This document shows, one piece after another, positions 25,161 through 38,166 of a stretch of 64,000 nucleotides of DNA (position 1 is the stretch's first letter; each line of letters opens with the position of its first letter). The DNA is from Rostratula benghalensis (Eukaryota > Chordata > Aves > Charadriiformes > Rostratulidae). Under the pieces are notes generated by a model. That model was not told the DNA's origin, ran no database searches, and saw nothing but the letters and a program-made list of their open reading frames with translations. The stretch lies in NCBI GenBank assembly GCA_013399305.1, contig VXAI01000020.1:3876545-3940544 (forward strand). Direction: 5' to 3'. The position numbers and the translations under genes were made by a program.

Positions 25161-28100
25161 GCAGTTCCTGGCAATCATTTGTTTTGCTTTTCTGCTTTCA
25201 GCCTTCTCTTCTTTTTTTACCACCTGCTGTATTTGCCTTCTGCTCAGGGTATGCTGTTGACAGTTACTAATAATGCAGATTAAATTTACTTACTATGACA
25301 GGCAAAACACTAAGTAAAGGCAAAACAATGGAATCCCACTTTTTTTTAATTTCTCTGCTTAAGTAGTGGCTTAAAGGACTAAAACAAATTATAAATATAT
25401 TATCTATGTATATACAATTCTATTATATATATTATTAATTCATTAACAAAGCAGGTGTCTTACTGGGCTTAAATATAAACAGTCTGCAAAGCTAACTACA
25501 GTGGCAGGTAGATATATACACTCATGAAGTATAAAAATATTTCTACAGATGAATTTTGATTTCTTGGAGTTCATTAGCATGTGCTACTAATCAAAATATA
25601 AATTTTCTTAAAGAATTAAAATTAGCTTGATTCATATGTCTTATTACACTAAATTCCTATTTTTACCGTTTATTTTCCATCTCTAAAAATCCTTGCTGTT
25701 ACTTCTCGCTCATGGTGTAAAACAAGCTAAAAGAAAACTATTTACAGCCTTTAAAGTACAATGATGAAGCCCAGACAGAAGCTATGTTTATTATGCATCT
25801 GAGACATGTGGTTAGACAGTGGCAGAAGAGATGAGTGTAGTAAATGGCTGCCCTCTAAACCAATGTATCATTGACCTACAGCATCCTCCACAGAGCAGCC
25901 TGGCAAACCTCCTGTGTGATTTGCAGCAGTCTATGACTTTTCCATGCATTTAACTTGTAAGACGCTTATATTACTGACTGTGATCATACAGAAAAAAAAC
26001 AAATACACACAAAAAAACCCTACACCAAAACCTGTAGTGATTCATGCTGCATTATAATAGGATTGTTCCATAATGTGTATTGTTAATGGGAAAAGATTTG
26101 TGGGGTTTTTTTGTCTAAATCTAGGTCAAGAAAGAATAAGCCTATTAGACATAATTTAGCCCCCAGATATAAATATGATATCCCTTTTACACAGAAATAG
26201 GAATCATTTAGAGTATCAGAGAAGAAGAAAAGATTATCTTCAAAAAGAGGAATTTTCATACAGACATAAATGGTACCTTATAGAATATGTATATACTGGT
26301 GACTCACATAGTCAACTGTGCAGAATTCCAAATTATCTGGAAATTCACTGCTTGATGTATTTTTAAAAAAGAAAAAAAAAGTTGTATCAATATAAAATTG
26401 AAGTTGTTTAAAGGTGTTATTTTTCTTTCCAGCTGGGTCCTTTGCAAAGGCATTCATTAGACCTAATGGACTAAAATGCATAATATTCTGTTGTATCTGG
26501 GGAAGGAGGATTTTTTTTTTCATCATGTCTACATTAGACACCTAATTTAGAAGCTTCAGTTAATTGCCTGGGCTCATTATATATCTAAAGAATAAAAGTA
26601 GGCATCTCCAAAGGGCACCTCTGAGCACCTCAATTAGGAGCATCTACCTCCATTTATTATATGGAGAACGGAGGCTTGTAGTTTTATGGAACAACTTTCT
26701 TTACCTATGTACAGAGACTGTGAATCTTACTTTAAGCGACTGGAATTTTTCAGGAGGCAGGTTTCCAGGAAACTCGTTATTTGTCACCTGCTGCAAAGAA
26801 AGTTCCAGATTTCTCTCCAGCTGTCATTAACACAGAGACCTCAGCCATCACCAACATGCTTATTTAATGCTTGATGTAGCATTGGTGGAGGGACAATAAA
26901 ATTATTCAGACTTAGACATTAGCAAAATGGAGGTTTGTTGGTTTTAATTGAGGTCAATATTGCAATGCATGGAGGCATTAGTGGTACAGAATGTGGCGTG
27001 GTGAGAAGTAAGGAAGCCAGTTGCAGTAAGAGGGACTACAACAAAGTCTAAACTAAAGAGAGAAAAGCGGTAGAAATCAGTACCTGTTTTGGTTACTGCC
27101 ATGGAGTCTTCAGAGTTTGTGAAGGAGAAGTACTAGAAGTGGCAGCTGCAGTAGATTGTAGTAAAGGAGTGGGCTTGGGATCTCAGAACCTGGAATAAAA
27201 CAGAGAAAACAAGTACTGGGAAAGAGCATTCACAGCACAGCTTTGGAAAAGCAACATTCACTAGTCATTAAAATAATTGGTGTTATGTGGTAATGGGTGC
27301 TACAAAGTTACAAAATTCTGCTTAAAAAAATGGCAAAATGATCATGTTTGTATCTGGAACAATGCAGTAATACAGTAAGACTGAGTAACTCTGGTATGGT
27401 ATATAATTCTAGTTTAGAAATTCCTAATCATGGAGCTTGTACAGGTCGTGAATACCTGAAGTAGTTACATGTATTCACTCTGGAGCATTTACAATAGGAG
27501 GGAAGAAAAGGAACCCATCAAAAATGAATGAATGCATACAATATTTTAGGGAATACTAGGCCAGAACTCAAAAAATAAAGAGACATCAGAAAAGTTAAAA
27601 GAAGTGCTGAATCTGACATATTTAGTGTTGACATATTTCAAAAATGTCAAAAAGGTTTTCAGAGATAACAGAGACAGGAGTGACAGAGATATAGCATAGA
27701 ATTTGGGAAACAAAAGCACAAAGGGGAAAAACAAATGTGCCTCCTGACACACACAGATCTGTGAATCTAGGCTTAAGCTATCAAAGAAGTATAGCTTTAC
27801 AGTATATTTTACCAATTAAAATTACTTGTGATTGATATCAGATACCCAAATTATTTTTTATGGACAGGGCATCCAGAGTGTAGCATTTTGATATAGCAAC
27901 AATACAGGATAAAACTCAGAGCAAACCAAGGGTCCTTCAGTTCTGAATGAAATGATACAAGTCCACATCAAAATGCATTCTCATCATCTGTATTCTTTGT
28001 GCATTCAAAGCAATCTCCACCTTATCTGTACAGAAGGTGATTAACTATTGAGAGCAATACTAAAGAAAAACACTGCCTTGAAAATTTACTGAATACATTG

Positions 28101-31100
28101 AGAATCACAACAGAAGTTGGGTACAGGATAAAACAGGGAGTCCAAGGCTTCTGACTTTAAAACTTGAGATACTCTTCAAGTTCATATACATCTTGCAATG
28201 TCTGTTACTAAGAAATTAATCTATTATGTCAAGTGCGGCACCTCCTTTGCCAATGAGGTTTTTGGGGATTTGGTTTTTTGGTGGGGTTTTTTTTTTTCCC
28301 CACTGTGAAACTCCACTAGTCACTTTCTCTACTTTGGTTACAGTTACTAGAGCTTTTCTAAAATGTACTGCTTTAATGTAAAATGTTTTCACATCTATGA
28401 TTTTATACTTAACATTCACATTCCTGTTAAAGCTAGAGTCAGAAATCTCAAGAGACTCACCTTTTTTCTCTCCTAACTGTTTTTAGTATTAAGAACAGGT
28501 TTTGTGATAATGGTTTGGTACTATGTGACATTCTTAAATGCAATAGATGAGGACCTCTGCTCTGTAGGGTTATGTTTTGTCACTTTAAGTCTTCAAAGTC
28601 TTTTAACATTTCGCAGTTGAAAGCAATACTACAAAACTCATTGTTTTAAATGAAAATTGATTCATGGACAGAGAACTAAAGACAGTCTAAAAAGCCAAGA
28701 CACAAACTGGACTTCTGGATCACTAAAATCAGAGAGAAAAGATGTCAATTAGACAAAGAATTGGCAAGATGGAGATGTTAGTCTAATTTTATTATTAATA
28801 TTTTTCTAAAGTCCAAACATGAAAGAAATCAGAGGAGAAATGTGCAATACAGCTAGCTTTTATCTTTTATTTTCTATGAGAAACATCTCCCAGAAAGAAG
28901 TTGGAGATTCAGGCATAATAATAGTATGCTATTAGTAAAAAATACAACAGCAAGATGAAGGGAAAAAAAAAAAGGGACAAAGAAAGGAACATAAAAAAAA
29001 AGAAGAAACAAAGGAGACAGAATGAAGCAAGGAAAAATATTTCATTGCATAATTTCATTCCTATCCTTTTATTTTTCCCCATCCATTTTCCTTTGTTCTT
29101 TCTTTGTGGCATTTTGCGATATGAAGATTGAGTTCCTCTTCCTGTACATTGACTAGCTTGATGTGATTGACATGTCATCTGACAAATGTTTTGCAAAAAT
29201 TGAGCTATATGTAGTCTGTAAATTGTCCTGCAATTGGCTTCATAAAATTGCTATGTTGTGGTTAAAAAATTTCTAGAAACTACTTGTAATGGCAACATCA
29301 GCCCACAGATGAGCACTGAAATGTTTTTATTTCAAACTGGTCTATTAATCTTTCATAATTCTATAAACAAGTCATTTGCAGTTTGGTTGTTAGAAACTCT
29401 GATGTCATTGTTATTCTCCTTAATAGCTTTCTTAGACCCAGTGAAACTTTAGATAACACCAGATTCCAAACAGAACCAGTTTTATCTCTATTAATGGCAC
29501 TTTGTTGACAGTACTGTTCCATTGTTAAAAACCAACTAAAAACAATCTCAAAAAAAGAAACCAAACAAATCAAGACCCTATTAGCACTAGAATTTAGCCT
29601 TTTTTACCACATATCAGATTCACTATCCTAAAGAACCCAACAGCATATTCTTACCTTTCACTAATGAGGCAGATGCACTTCTGTGTAATTGTTAAGACAG
29701 TCTCCCAAGTTGGACATCCTGGGCATTACCCAATATAGCATCAGTGAGTGGTCTTTAAGAGAGATAAAAATGAGCAAACTAAAAACTGTAACTCTTTTTC
29801 AAGAAAATCCAGAGTTTGAGGTTGTCCATACTATTTTGTTTCTTGATTTTTTCCCCAGTGTTCCTTTAAACACAGCTCTTTTTCAAAAGCTAAAGAAAAA
29901 TTCTTAGATCACTGACAACTTTTCACTTAAATGTTTCATTCTAATGATCTTCATCTCAACCTGGGGATTGACCACATGGGTTTATTGGCCACTTTCAAAT
30001 AGATAAAGGGAGGAAATATGAAGCTAGATCTACTCTTTACTCTAAAATTTGTCCCAACATTCTTCCCAAATTTATTGGAACATGAGATATTTTTTTTTCT
30101 ATTTTCTGAAGCTTAACATTTTTTGCTTAATTAACTCTTTAGGAAAGCATGTGTCATCTTAGTCTCTTAGTTATGCTGGTATCTGGAACTTGGGGGTAAA
30201 AAAGAGAAAATTAAATCTGGAAATTAGAGGAAATTTAATTAACTTGCATAATTCACTTTTATACTCAAAGCATTGTAGGGTCACACAATGTTTATTTTGC
30301 TTGATTCCCTAGGTAAAAATATTACATATTAATTTCAGACATTATTTGGAAAAAAAAAAATGTGCAGATCTCCCTCTATTTCCCCTTCTTTCTTTTTGAG
30401 TACAGTATTTCTTAAGTGAAAGTGCCCAAGAGGGACTGCAGATAGAGCTAATAAAATGATAACTGCTGGAATACAACCAAGATAAATGGAAGAAAAGGAG
30501 GTTATTACTCCCTAACTATTGCTGTTTGTACACAGGCAGCAGTTCTCTAACATCATCTGGTCCATTAAATGGAATTGTGTGGGATATCAAAATGTTTAGC
30601 ATCAAACAAATCTTTGAATTGCAATAACATGTTTACAAAATGTGTGAATTTTAAAGTATTCTGTGTTTCCTATTATCCTTCAGTTTTTCTTGATACTTTT
30701 TTAAACTAGTATTTTATTTATGTTGGAGGGGGGTGTGTGGAGTGGGGAGAGATGTTTACTGACTTTTTAATCTCCTAAGCAAGTTTCTGTTTCTGCTGTG
30801 AAGTAGTGTCCATATAATAAGAGATTATCATCTTATAATTCTTGTAATAGTGTCAGCCTGATGCCAAGACTAAACTTTTGAAGAATCAAAATATCTCTGA
30901 AAAGTGCCATCTAAGGCAGAGGTGAACTTTCCAACCAGTTCCATTTTTTTGTAAGTTTAAGCCTTAACTTTACATATGAACTCTATCACACTTCAGTTAA
31001 TTCAAAATCTGCATTCAGATTTGCTTGTCCCATTATTTCTCCTCTGGTATACTTTTGGAAAAGAACAGGTGATCACTTTAAAGTGCTGCAATTTAACTTT

Positions 31101-34100
31101 TGAAATCTGAGTACCCAATTGTCAGTAACGATGACAGTTTAGAAAGGCAGTCTTTTCTTTCTTCAGAATCCTTTTGATTATGCTGAAATTGCTAGTGCAT
31201 AATTTAGCTCTGGTGAATGGTGAAGAGAACCTTCCGAAAATGAAAAACACTGATTTTCACAGAAGTGCATTAAGACCTTAAGCATACATACCCAGAGCTT
31301 GATTTTGAAATACATTGTTTTCTTATTTTGTTGAGCATACTAAGCTTCTAGTAAAATTCAGCTGAGTCTGCAGCTGAAGTGGTGATTTTTGATAGGTCTT
31401 TCTTTAAGAAGGTCTGGGAAATATAAACAGCATAGGGTCACAAAAAAGCTGTAATTCTTTTGATTCCACAGCTCTCTAAAATGCATAATGCTGCAAAATA
31501 TTTACACATTACAAAGACTGATTTATTATTTTACCATGAAGAATGCTTTCTTTTGACAACAAAAGGAAAACAGAGTTCAAGTGAACCATAGGACCTAAAA
31601 GCTTTTAATTATTAGATTTCATGCAAACAGTTAACTTCCTGTAAAAAAATGTGCTCTAATTTGGAGAGCCTTTCAGGGACTGAGACTGCACAAATCAATT
31701 GCAAAACTCTGGAATCCATATATCTATATATTTTCTCAAAGTATGACAGTTGAGTGCTCTACACAGGAAAAGACAGGGAAAAGGGCTGCTATTTCTTTGT
31801 GAGGGCTGCTTCTGAAATTGAGGCTCAATGCAAATACAGAGTGAGGACTTAAGGACCAGTACTTTAAAATTGTAATAAATGTGTGATCCATCTGATTACT
31901 GACAATATTTATTTCTATTTTCTAATTTGTATGACACCATTCCAGAGTTACAAAAGAGAACAACTTTTTATTCTAGGGGTCAAAATTCACTGACTTGGTT
32001 GCTACTTTTAAAGATCTGTTGATGCTGTCATATGCAGTTGGCAAAGAAGAAACCAAATAATAAATCCCTGAATTGAGCATGAATCACTGCTAATGGGATA
32101 TTGAAAGCTACAGAATATATATACCAATAGTGAAGACAGGGCTTTGCAATTTTATCTGTATTCCCAAACATCAGCTTTCATGGTACTGTATTAAAGTGTT
32201 AAAAGTTCAAATGCCCACTCTTTAAAAACAGTGGCTTTCCCTAACCTCTCAGTTACACCTGTATTAATCAGGTGTGTGATAAAAATTAATTAGATCACTA
32301 TGAAGGGTGTGACATGTGATCAGAAGATAAATGCCATGATGCTTTTACCGTTCTCACAACAAGTGTTAACTGAACCTTGGAAAATTCATGTGTATTCCCA
32401 CAAAGTCCGTCTAAATCCTAGGGACTGGGATTCATGCTATGGTATATGCTCCTATGTACAATAAACACTTCAGTTTACACTGGTGTTCAGAAATATGGGA
32501 AATAAAAAGCTAATTACCACAGAGTTATAAGAATTGCACTCCTAGATAACACAAAGGCCATCTGAAAACATTTTTCACTGAAGCAGTAAAATAAGAGGAC
32601 CTTTGGAAGAACTATTCTTATTCAAAAGGTTTTATGTGGAGATGGCAGGCAGCCTTTTGTAGATTTTTTTGTTTCAATTATATATGGTTTTGATTGCTCT
32701 GTCACAAAAAGGAAAAAAGGGAAAAAGGAAAAAAAAGGCAACTGGATATGACTACCAGTACCACTTGAGAAAAAGATCAGAACACACCTACTGTTCCTTA
32801 TAGGGTAGTGAGAATCACTTTGTGCTGATAATGCTAAAATTGTTATTGATATCAAGTTCACCAATTACTGATTAAAGGCATCTTGAAATATTATTTTTTT
32901 TAAAAAAGAAGCTAATTTATTATTTGTATAGTTATAGTAGGGTGAAAACTTTGTGGTGTGCAGCACAAAAACTTTTCTGACAATTGTCCCATTTGTCTCT
33001 CTGAAAAGAGCAAAACTATTAAAGTAGAAGATTTAGAGCAGAGGTCTTAAAAATACATCTAGAAGCTTATATGGCAAAAATTAAGAACACCTTTTAAAGC
33101 TATTAAAAACTTTGTTTCAATAGCTAGAAGCTTCTTTCCAAACTTGTTAAAAGACATTCAGGATTTCTCTCTTTGTTCCCACCAAGCCTTGAAGGCTTGG
33201 AGTTTAATTTAAAATACTAAAATTTTATTTTCCCAGGCTCAGAGACCCCTTGAAGCCTAAGTAATTCATAAGACAATCAAATTCTCTTGTATGTGAGGTG
33301 ACGTAACTACTTTCAAGAAAATTTAAAATTATACCATGAACTATATTTTCTTAGGGCTTCACCAACTCTTGCAGTAATTATCTATCCTAGTCATAGTCTT
33401 TTGGAGACACAAATTGGTTATAAATCACTACAAGCATTCTTGGTGCACTTGTTAATTAGCTTATTTGTAGCACTTAGCTTTCTTTTGGCTCCTCTCTATC
33501 TGAAATAAGTTTGATAAGACAAAGACTTCTTGACATCTGACATGATTCTTTTTCAATCCCCATTATATAAAAATAGTTTCTCTTGATATCACAGTTTAGT
33601 ACATAGTTTAATTGTTTAATTTAATACATCATTTAATTGTGCCAGATAAAAAACAAAACCTTTTTTGGTTTTGGTTGAAAAAACCGCAGAGCTTTAGGGC
33701 TTCACTATAGATTTTATACGCGCCCCCTCCCGATTCTGGATTGTATTGTTGGTTCAAGAGGTTGAAACCCCTCAACTAAACATGTCAGTGTATATGACCC
33801 TGAGTTCACTAAAAATCTGCTCATTTACTATGGACATTATCAGCTAACATTAAGTTTCTTGTTAAAAGGTGTGTTTTTATGAGAAAAAAAGAGCAAATGT
33901 GACACTAATAAAAAAATGGATTGTAATATTCTGAGGCTTTTGTTTGTGAAGGAAAGATATCATTAGGGTATAGCAAGGGTGTGTGCTTCAAGCCAAAGAC
34001 CTTTTATGATGATACATCAAAGAATCTGCCTGATAAATTTGATTTAGGAAATACCTGCGAAAGTCTTGCCAGTCTTGGGTTATTTGGAATACCTTTACTA

Positions 34101-36170
34101 CATAATTACTTGATATGGAAATTAAAGCTGCTCTTTAGGTTCTGTAATTTGGACTCTTATCTTTATAAAATTATGACTGAAATTATAACAGGAAGTAACC
34201 ATCTCTTTTTTTCTTATTTTAACCAGCTCAGTTTTATCAAGGAAAAAAGTTGTTTAATGTTTGAGATACAATCTTTTTCTGAATTCTCTTAGTCCAATTT
34301 TTTAGGTACCCCTTTAACTTTGTTAAAGTCTTCTAAATAGATTCTGATGCACAGGCATCTGAGACACTATAACATAAACAATACTGTCACAAACTTTGTA
34401 GACAGTTTTCATGATATATTTCAAATTAATAGTAAATCCATGCTAGTGTAAGAGTCACTAGGGAGAGCTCAAGAAACAATAGCAGTAGAGAAATATAAAG
34501 TAAATTTGGAGGTTGATTTTCTTTGACAGTTTTAATTTCATTTATTTGGGACTTCATTATCTCCTGAGACTGTAGGAAGGAAATAGAGGATGCTTAGGAA
34601 ACTGAGAATTTTTTTCTTATCCTCCCGTGACTGCATGTGATAGCTGTAGCAATCCCTGATAGGCTGCTCAGAAACAAAAAGACTGGAAACTGTTGGTGTG
34701 AATTATGGCATCTTCTCCAGGAAGAGTGGAGAGAAACAGTACATTCCTGTTCCTCTTCAAAGGTTAGTGGTTTCACTGAGGTGGTTTGCTTTTGTATTAT
34801 GATATAAGAAAATTTTAATGCCACTATTTGGCTCATTTTGTATATATTTCATTGCTGCATTGGCTTATATACATCTATCAAACAAAGAATTCATGACACC
34901 AACAAGCTTGGAATGTGATGAAAAAAACCAGCAAACCCACAAAGGCATTTACCTTCTTTTCTGCAAATAAATGCATGCACTGCTACATACAGTTTAGTTC
35001 TCTGTATATTTTCTAATAGAAATAAAAATTTTAACTCATTTTAACTGAATGATTGTATTACTATTTAGAAATTTGTGGGTTTTTTCCATATCGTCCTTGG
35101 CCCCCAAAAAAACAGTAAACACTTGTCTACCAAGTGGCAAAATGTGAACACGAAGAGCAACAGAACAATCCTCCTGAGATATTTTGCCAGCCATATATTA
35201 ATATAAATTAATGGCTTCTATTCTCATGTAAAGGAAAATGCAAGCAGCTGTTCTCTGGAGGGTAATGGATCCGTGAAAAAGAGGTCTCTGAAATCCAGAA
35301 TTAAAATTCAAAGCTCAGTAAAAGTTGAGATAGCATGTGTACCTAAGGCAATAAATACCTTGCTCACTGTTAAATGCCAAGCTGGTATGCTTAACTCTAC
35401 TGGTGTTGTGTGAGGAGCTCAGGCATCCAGCTCTGGGGTGTCAGCTCTGTTCTAAGAATGGACTCCCCAGGGTCAGCACCAGCATGCCCAGGTGCCACAT
35501 GATGTTGTAACATGTATTGTAGATACTGTGTTTTTGTCATCTTTCACTGTTGCTTCCTAATTGTACCAGATATTCAATATAGCCAGAAATGTTGGCATTG
35601 CCACTGATGAGGATTGTACAAATAATATTTTTGCAAATTCAGATAGGATAGGTTTGGCTGTGACTTTCAGCATCTCTTCTGTGGCCTTAATCACAAAATT
35701 TATTTTATTATTCAAAGTTAGGAGGGAAAGAAAGAGGGATAATTAAATTCCTCCCAGCTTCAGGCTCTATCAAAGATATGTTAAAAATAAAGCTACAAGG
35801 AGATATCTAACAGAACTTTTTAAAATAGAAAACTAGTTAAACAAAAGGGATAAATGCTGGAAACTTTTTCTCCTAACAGATAAAGCACACAGTATAAGTA
35901 CTTGGAATTAATTCAAAAGTGTTTTACATTAAAAAATGAAACATAATATGGAGATCTAAGAATATGTTACTGTGCTTATCTATGCAAATTGCTTAACATC
36001 TTTCCTCTCATGTAGAAGTCTTAAAAAAATAGAAATTCTGATTTCACTGTACTTTTTTTCATGTCAAAGCTATCCTTTTTGTGTCTTTTATTCGGACTGT
36101 CCTGACCCGCAATCAGTGGTAAATGAATACAGTGGTCACAGCCCAGTTCCTCTCCCACTCCATTAAGCTG
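25161..36170. other. No gene seen; AT-rich unique DNA
   Basis: About 11 kb without a recognised gene or transposon. It includes AT-only stretches near 25390-25445, a T/G tract at about 28254-28300, poly-A-rich DNA at 28960-29015 and a perfect small hairpin at 33182-33200. The patch at about 35390-35510 is GC-richer but has no identifiable frame. Confidence 0.55.
33182..33200. other. Perfect short inverted repeat
   Basis: CCAAGCCTTGAAGGCTTGG has 9-base arms around a single central G. A one-base loop is too tight for an RNA hairpin, though a shorter stem with a larger loop could form. It may simply be a chance palindrome. Confidence 0.6.
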
Positions 36171-36270
36171 CAGAGAACACGGCCATGCAGCATTCACCTA
36201 TCCAAGCAAATCATTGTAATTAAGTATGCTGTAATTATTATTAATTGATCACAGCAAAATGCTAATTTGG
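36171..36270. promoter_or_regulatory. Candidate conserved noncoding element (inferred from texture)
   Basis: Contains AATCATTGTAATTAAGTATG, GCTGTAATTATTATTAATTG and AATGCTAATTTGG in about 80 bases, a dense cluster of TAAT/ATTA cores with no simple-repeat character. Enhancer-like in texture only. Confidence 0.22.
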
Positions 36271-38104
36271 AGGAACTGTTTTGTAGAACTGAGTATTTTC
36301 CAGTTGGGCTTTTTGGAGCAGAGAAGTCATACTGTTTCACAGCATTTATATGTTTTCTTCTTACCATTAGAAAACATCCTCATCAATTTAGATCATGTTT
36401 TAATCATAGTCATGCAGACACTCAAGGCCATGTGCAATGAACACTTGGCTGCACTGCCTGTACCTGAGGGGATGCAGCTGAAGGATCTGCTGGAGCACAG
36501 AGACTGTCACGTCTTATTGTTTGGATGTGATTGACTCATGCAGTACCACATAATGCTTTAATGAAAAACTTTCAGAAATCACATTTTTCCTAAGTAAAGA
36601 CATTAATTTTTAAATTATGATGTTAGGCTTTCTTCTCATTTTTCTTGTTTCAGGAAAGCCAAAACAACAGCTAAAGTGTCATCTACTGTGCATAAGTATT
36701 TTGCTATTAGGAAATAAACAGGCATTTATAAATGTCCATCATTAGCAGTCATGGTGCTATCTGCTACTTGTCTTCATATTTTATCCCAAAGAAAAAGGAA
36801 AGTTCTCAGTCAGATCTTAGATACATTTCCCTCTGTGCTTAATTGTTAGATTTGAAGAGGCTAAGAAGTTATGATTAGTATCAGATACAAGTAGTACTGT
36901 TGACTTCTGAAATAATCTGTGTGATTGTATTGTATTACTCTGTGATTCTACCACTCACACAGCTGAGAAACTGCACTTTTCATAACTGGTAAATTGTTTA
37001 TATTAATAGTGAAAGAATAAATCAATTTAACAGAAAGTATTATTTAATCAGGCAAGATTAGTCCTAGCTTTTTTGTTGAACTATGTATCTCATATCTGGA
37101 AGTTTTTAAGCATCAACCAGCTTCCTGATGTGTTTTTTATACTATTTCAGTAAAAGACCTGTTATTATAAAAGTAACTCTGCCTTGATTAGGCCTTCATA
37201 TATACGTATATCTTCCCCAACTGCTAACTGCTTGTTGTGTTGGCAGGCTGAAAGGTTTTGGTTTTATGGCAAGTAAATTGGTTTGTTGGTTATTTCATAA
37301 ACATAATACAAAAAAGTAAAAATGAAGACTTCTTACAACTACAGAAAATCAATTACTTTTCACAATGTACATGTATTACCAATGTTCACGCCTATGCAGG
37401 ACACTCAAAGCCTTGTTTTTATGCAATTAAAAATGGCACTGATATTCAAATCCAGTGCCACTTCATCATGTAAGTTTGTAAGTAATGTTTGGTCAACTAA
37501 CATGCTTAACATAGCCGTTCTTTCATGTCATGTAATACTGTTTTTTTGGTCAAAGGTGATACCACTAAAACTTGCAGAAAAAAAGAGCATTTTAATTGTA
37601 CATCTTGAAAGTTTTGTCTGCTTCCAGAAGCTAACTGAAAATAGCAAAAAGCTGGCCAATGACAAGGTGACAGGTGCTCTCCCCCACCTCTTTCTCCAAA
37701 GAAAGGAAGAAGAGAGATAAAGACAGTTGTGACCTTAGGAAAACACTAAACTGCTTTAATAAAATATTAAAAATAAAATTAAAAAAACCCCAAAATAGAT
37801 ATAACATTTACAAAACCATACCAAGATGTCACCAACAGGCACTGGGGAAGTTCCAGAGTGGTCTCAGTGATGAATAGGGACCAGATTCCAGAACACAGCA
37901 ATGGCAACTGAAAGTAAACAAACCAACAGGATCTTCCTCAGATATTAGGCATAAAAAAAAAAAAAAGCCATTAAAAAAAACACATACAAAGAACAAATCA
38001 CCTACTGTGCTTGATTCTTCACCTTTTATAGTGAGCATGGCAAATAGAATGGAATAATCTATTGATCAGGTCAGGTCACCTGATCTGTCCATGCCTCCCC
38101 ACAG
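36271..38104. other. No gene seen
   Basis: The open frame over 36259-36534 begins inside the AT-rich block and looks chance-level; I could not assign its translation to any family. The rest is unique AT-rich DNA with an A-rich patch at about 37760-37805. Confidence 0.5.
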
Positions 38105-38166
38105 GTGACACCCCTCCACAGAGTAACCAACCAAGACAGATGACTCACATTGCCACAGCCAGAAGT
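38105..38166 (+). other. Candidate 62-base exon (splice signals only)
   Basis: A pyrimidine-rich acceptor (CTGTCCATGCCTCCCCACAG) ends at 38104 and a consensus donor GTAAGT begins at 38167. Between them one forward frame (entering with two bases of a split codon) is open, while the other two contain stops. There is no recognisable protein motif in the 20 codons, so this could be a noncoding exon or chance. No partner exon was identified. Confidence 0.15.

Noticed and set aside
36259..36534. 91-codon open frame with a fairly protein-like C-terminal half
   Set aside because: The N-terminal part comes from an AT-rich block, no family is recognisable, and no splice context was found. Length is within chance for 64 kb.
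36923..36960. CR1-like terminal repeats (GTGTGATTGTATTG, CTCTGTGATTCTAC)
   Set aside because: Only the tail-like 8-mers are present, with no preceding CR1 body, so chance similarity is as likely.
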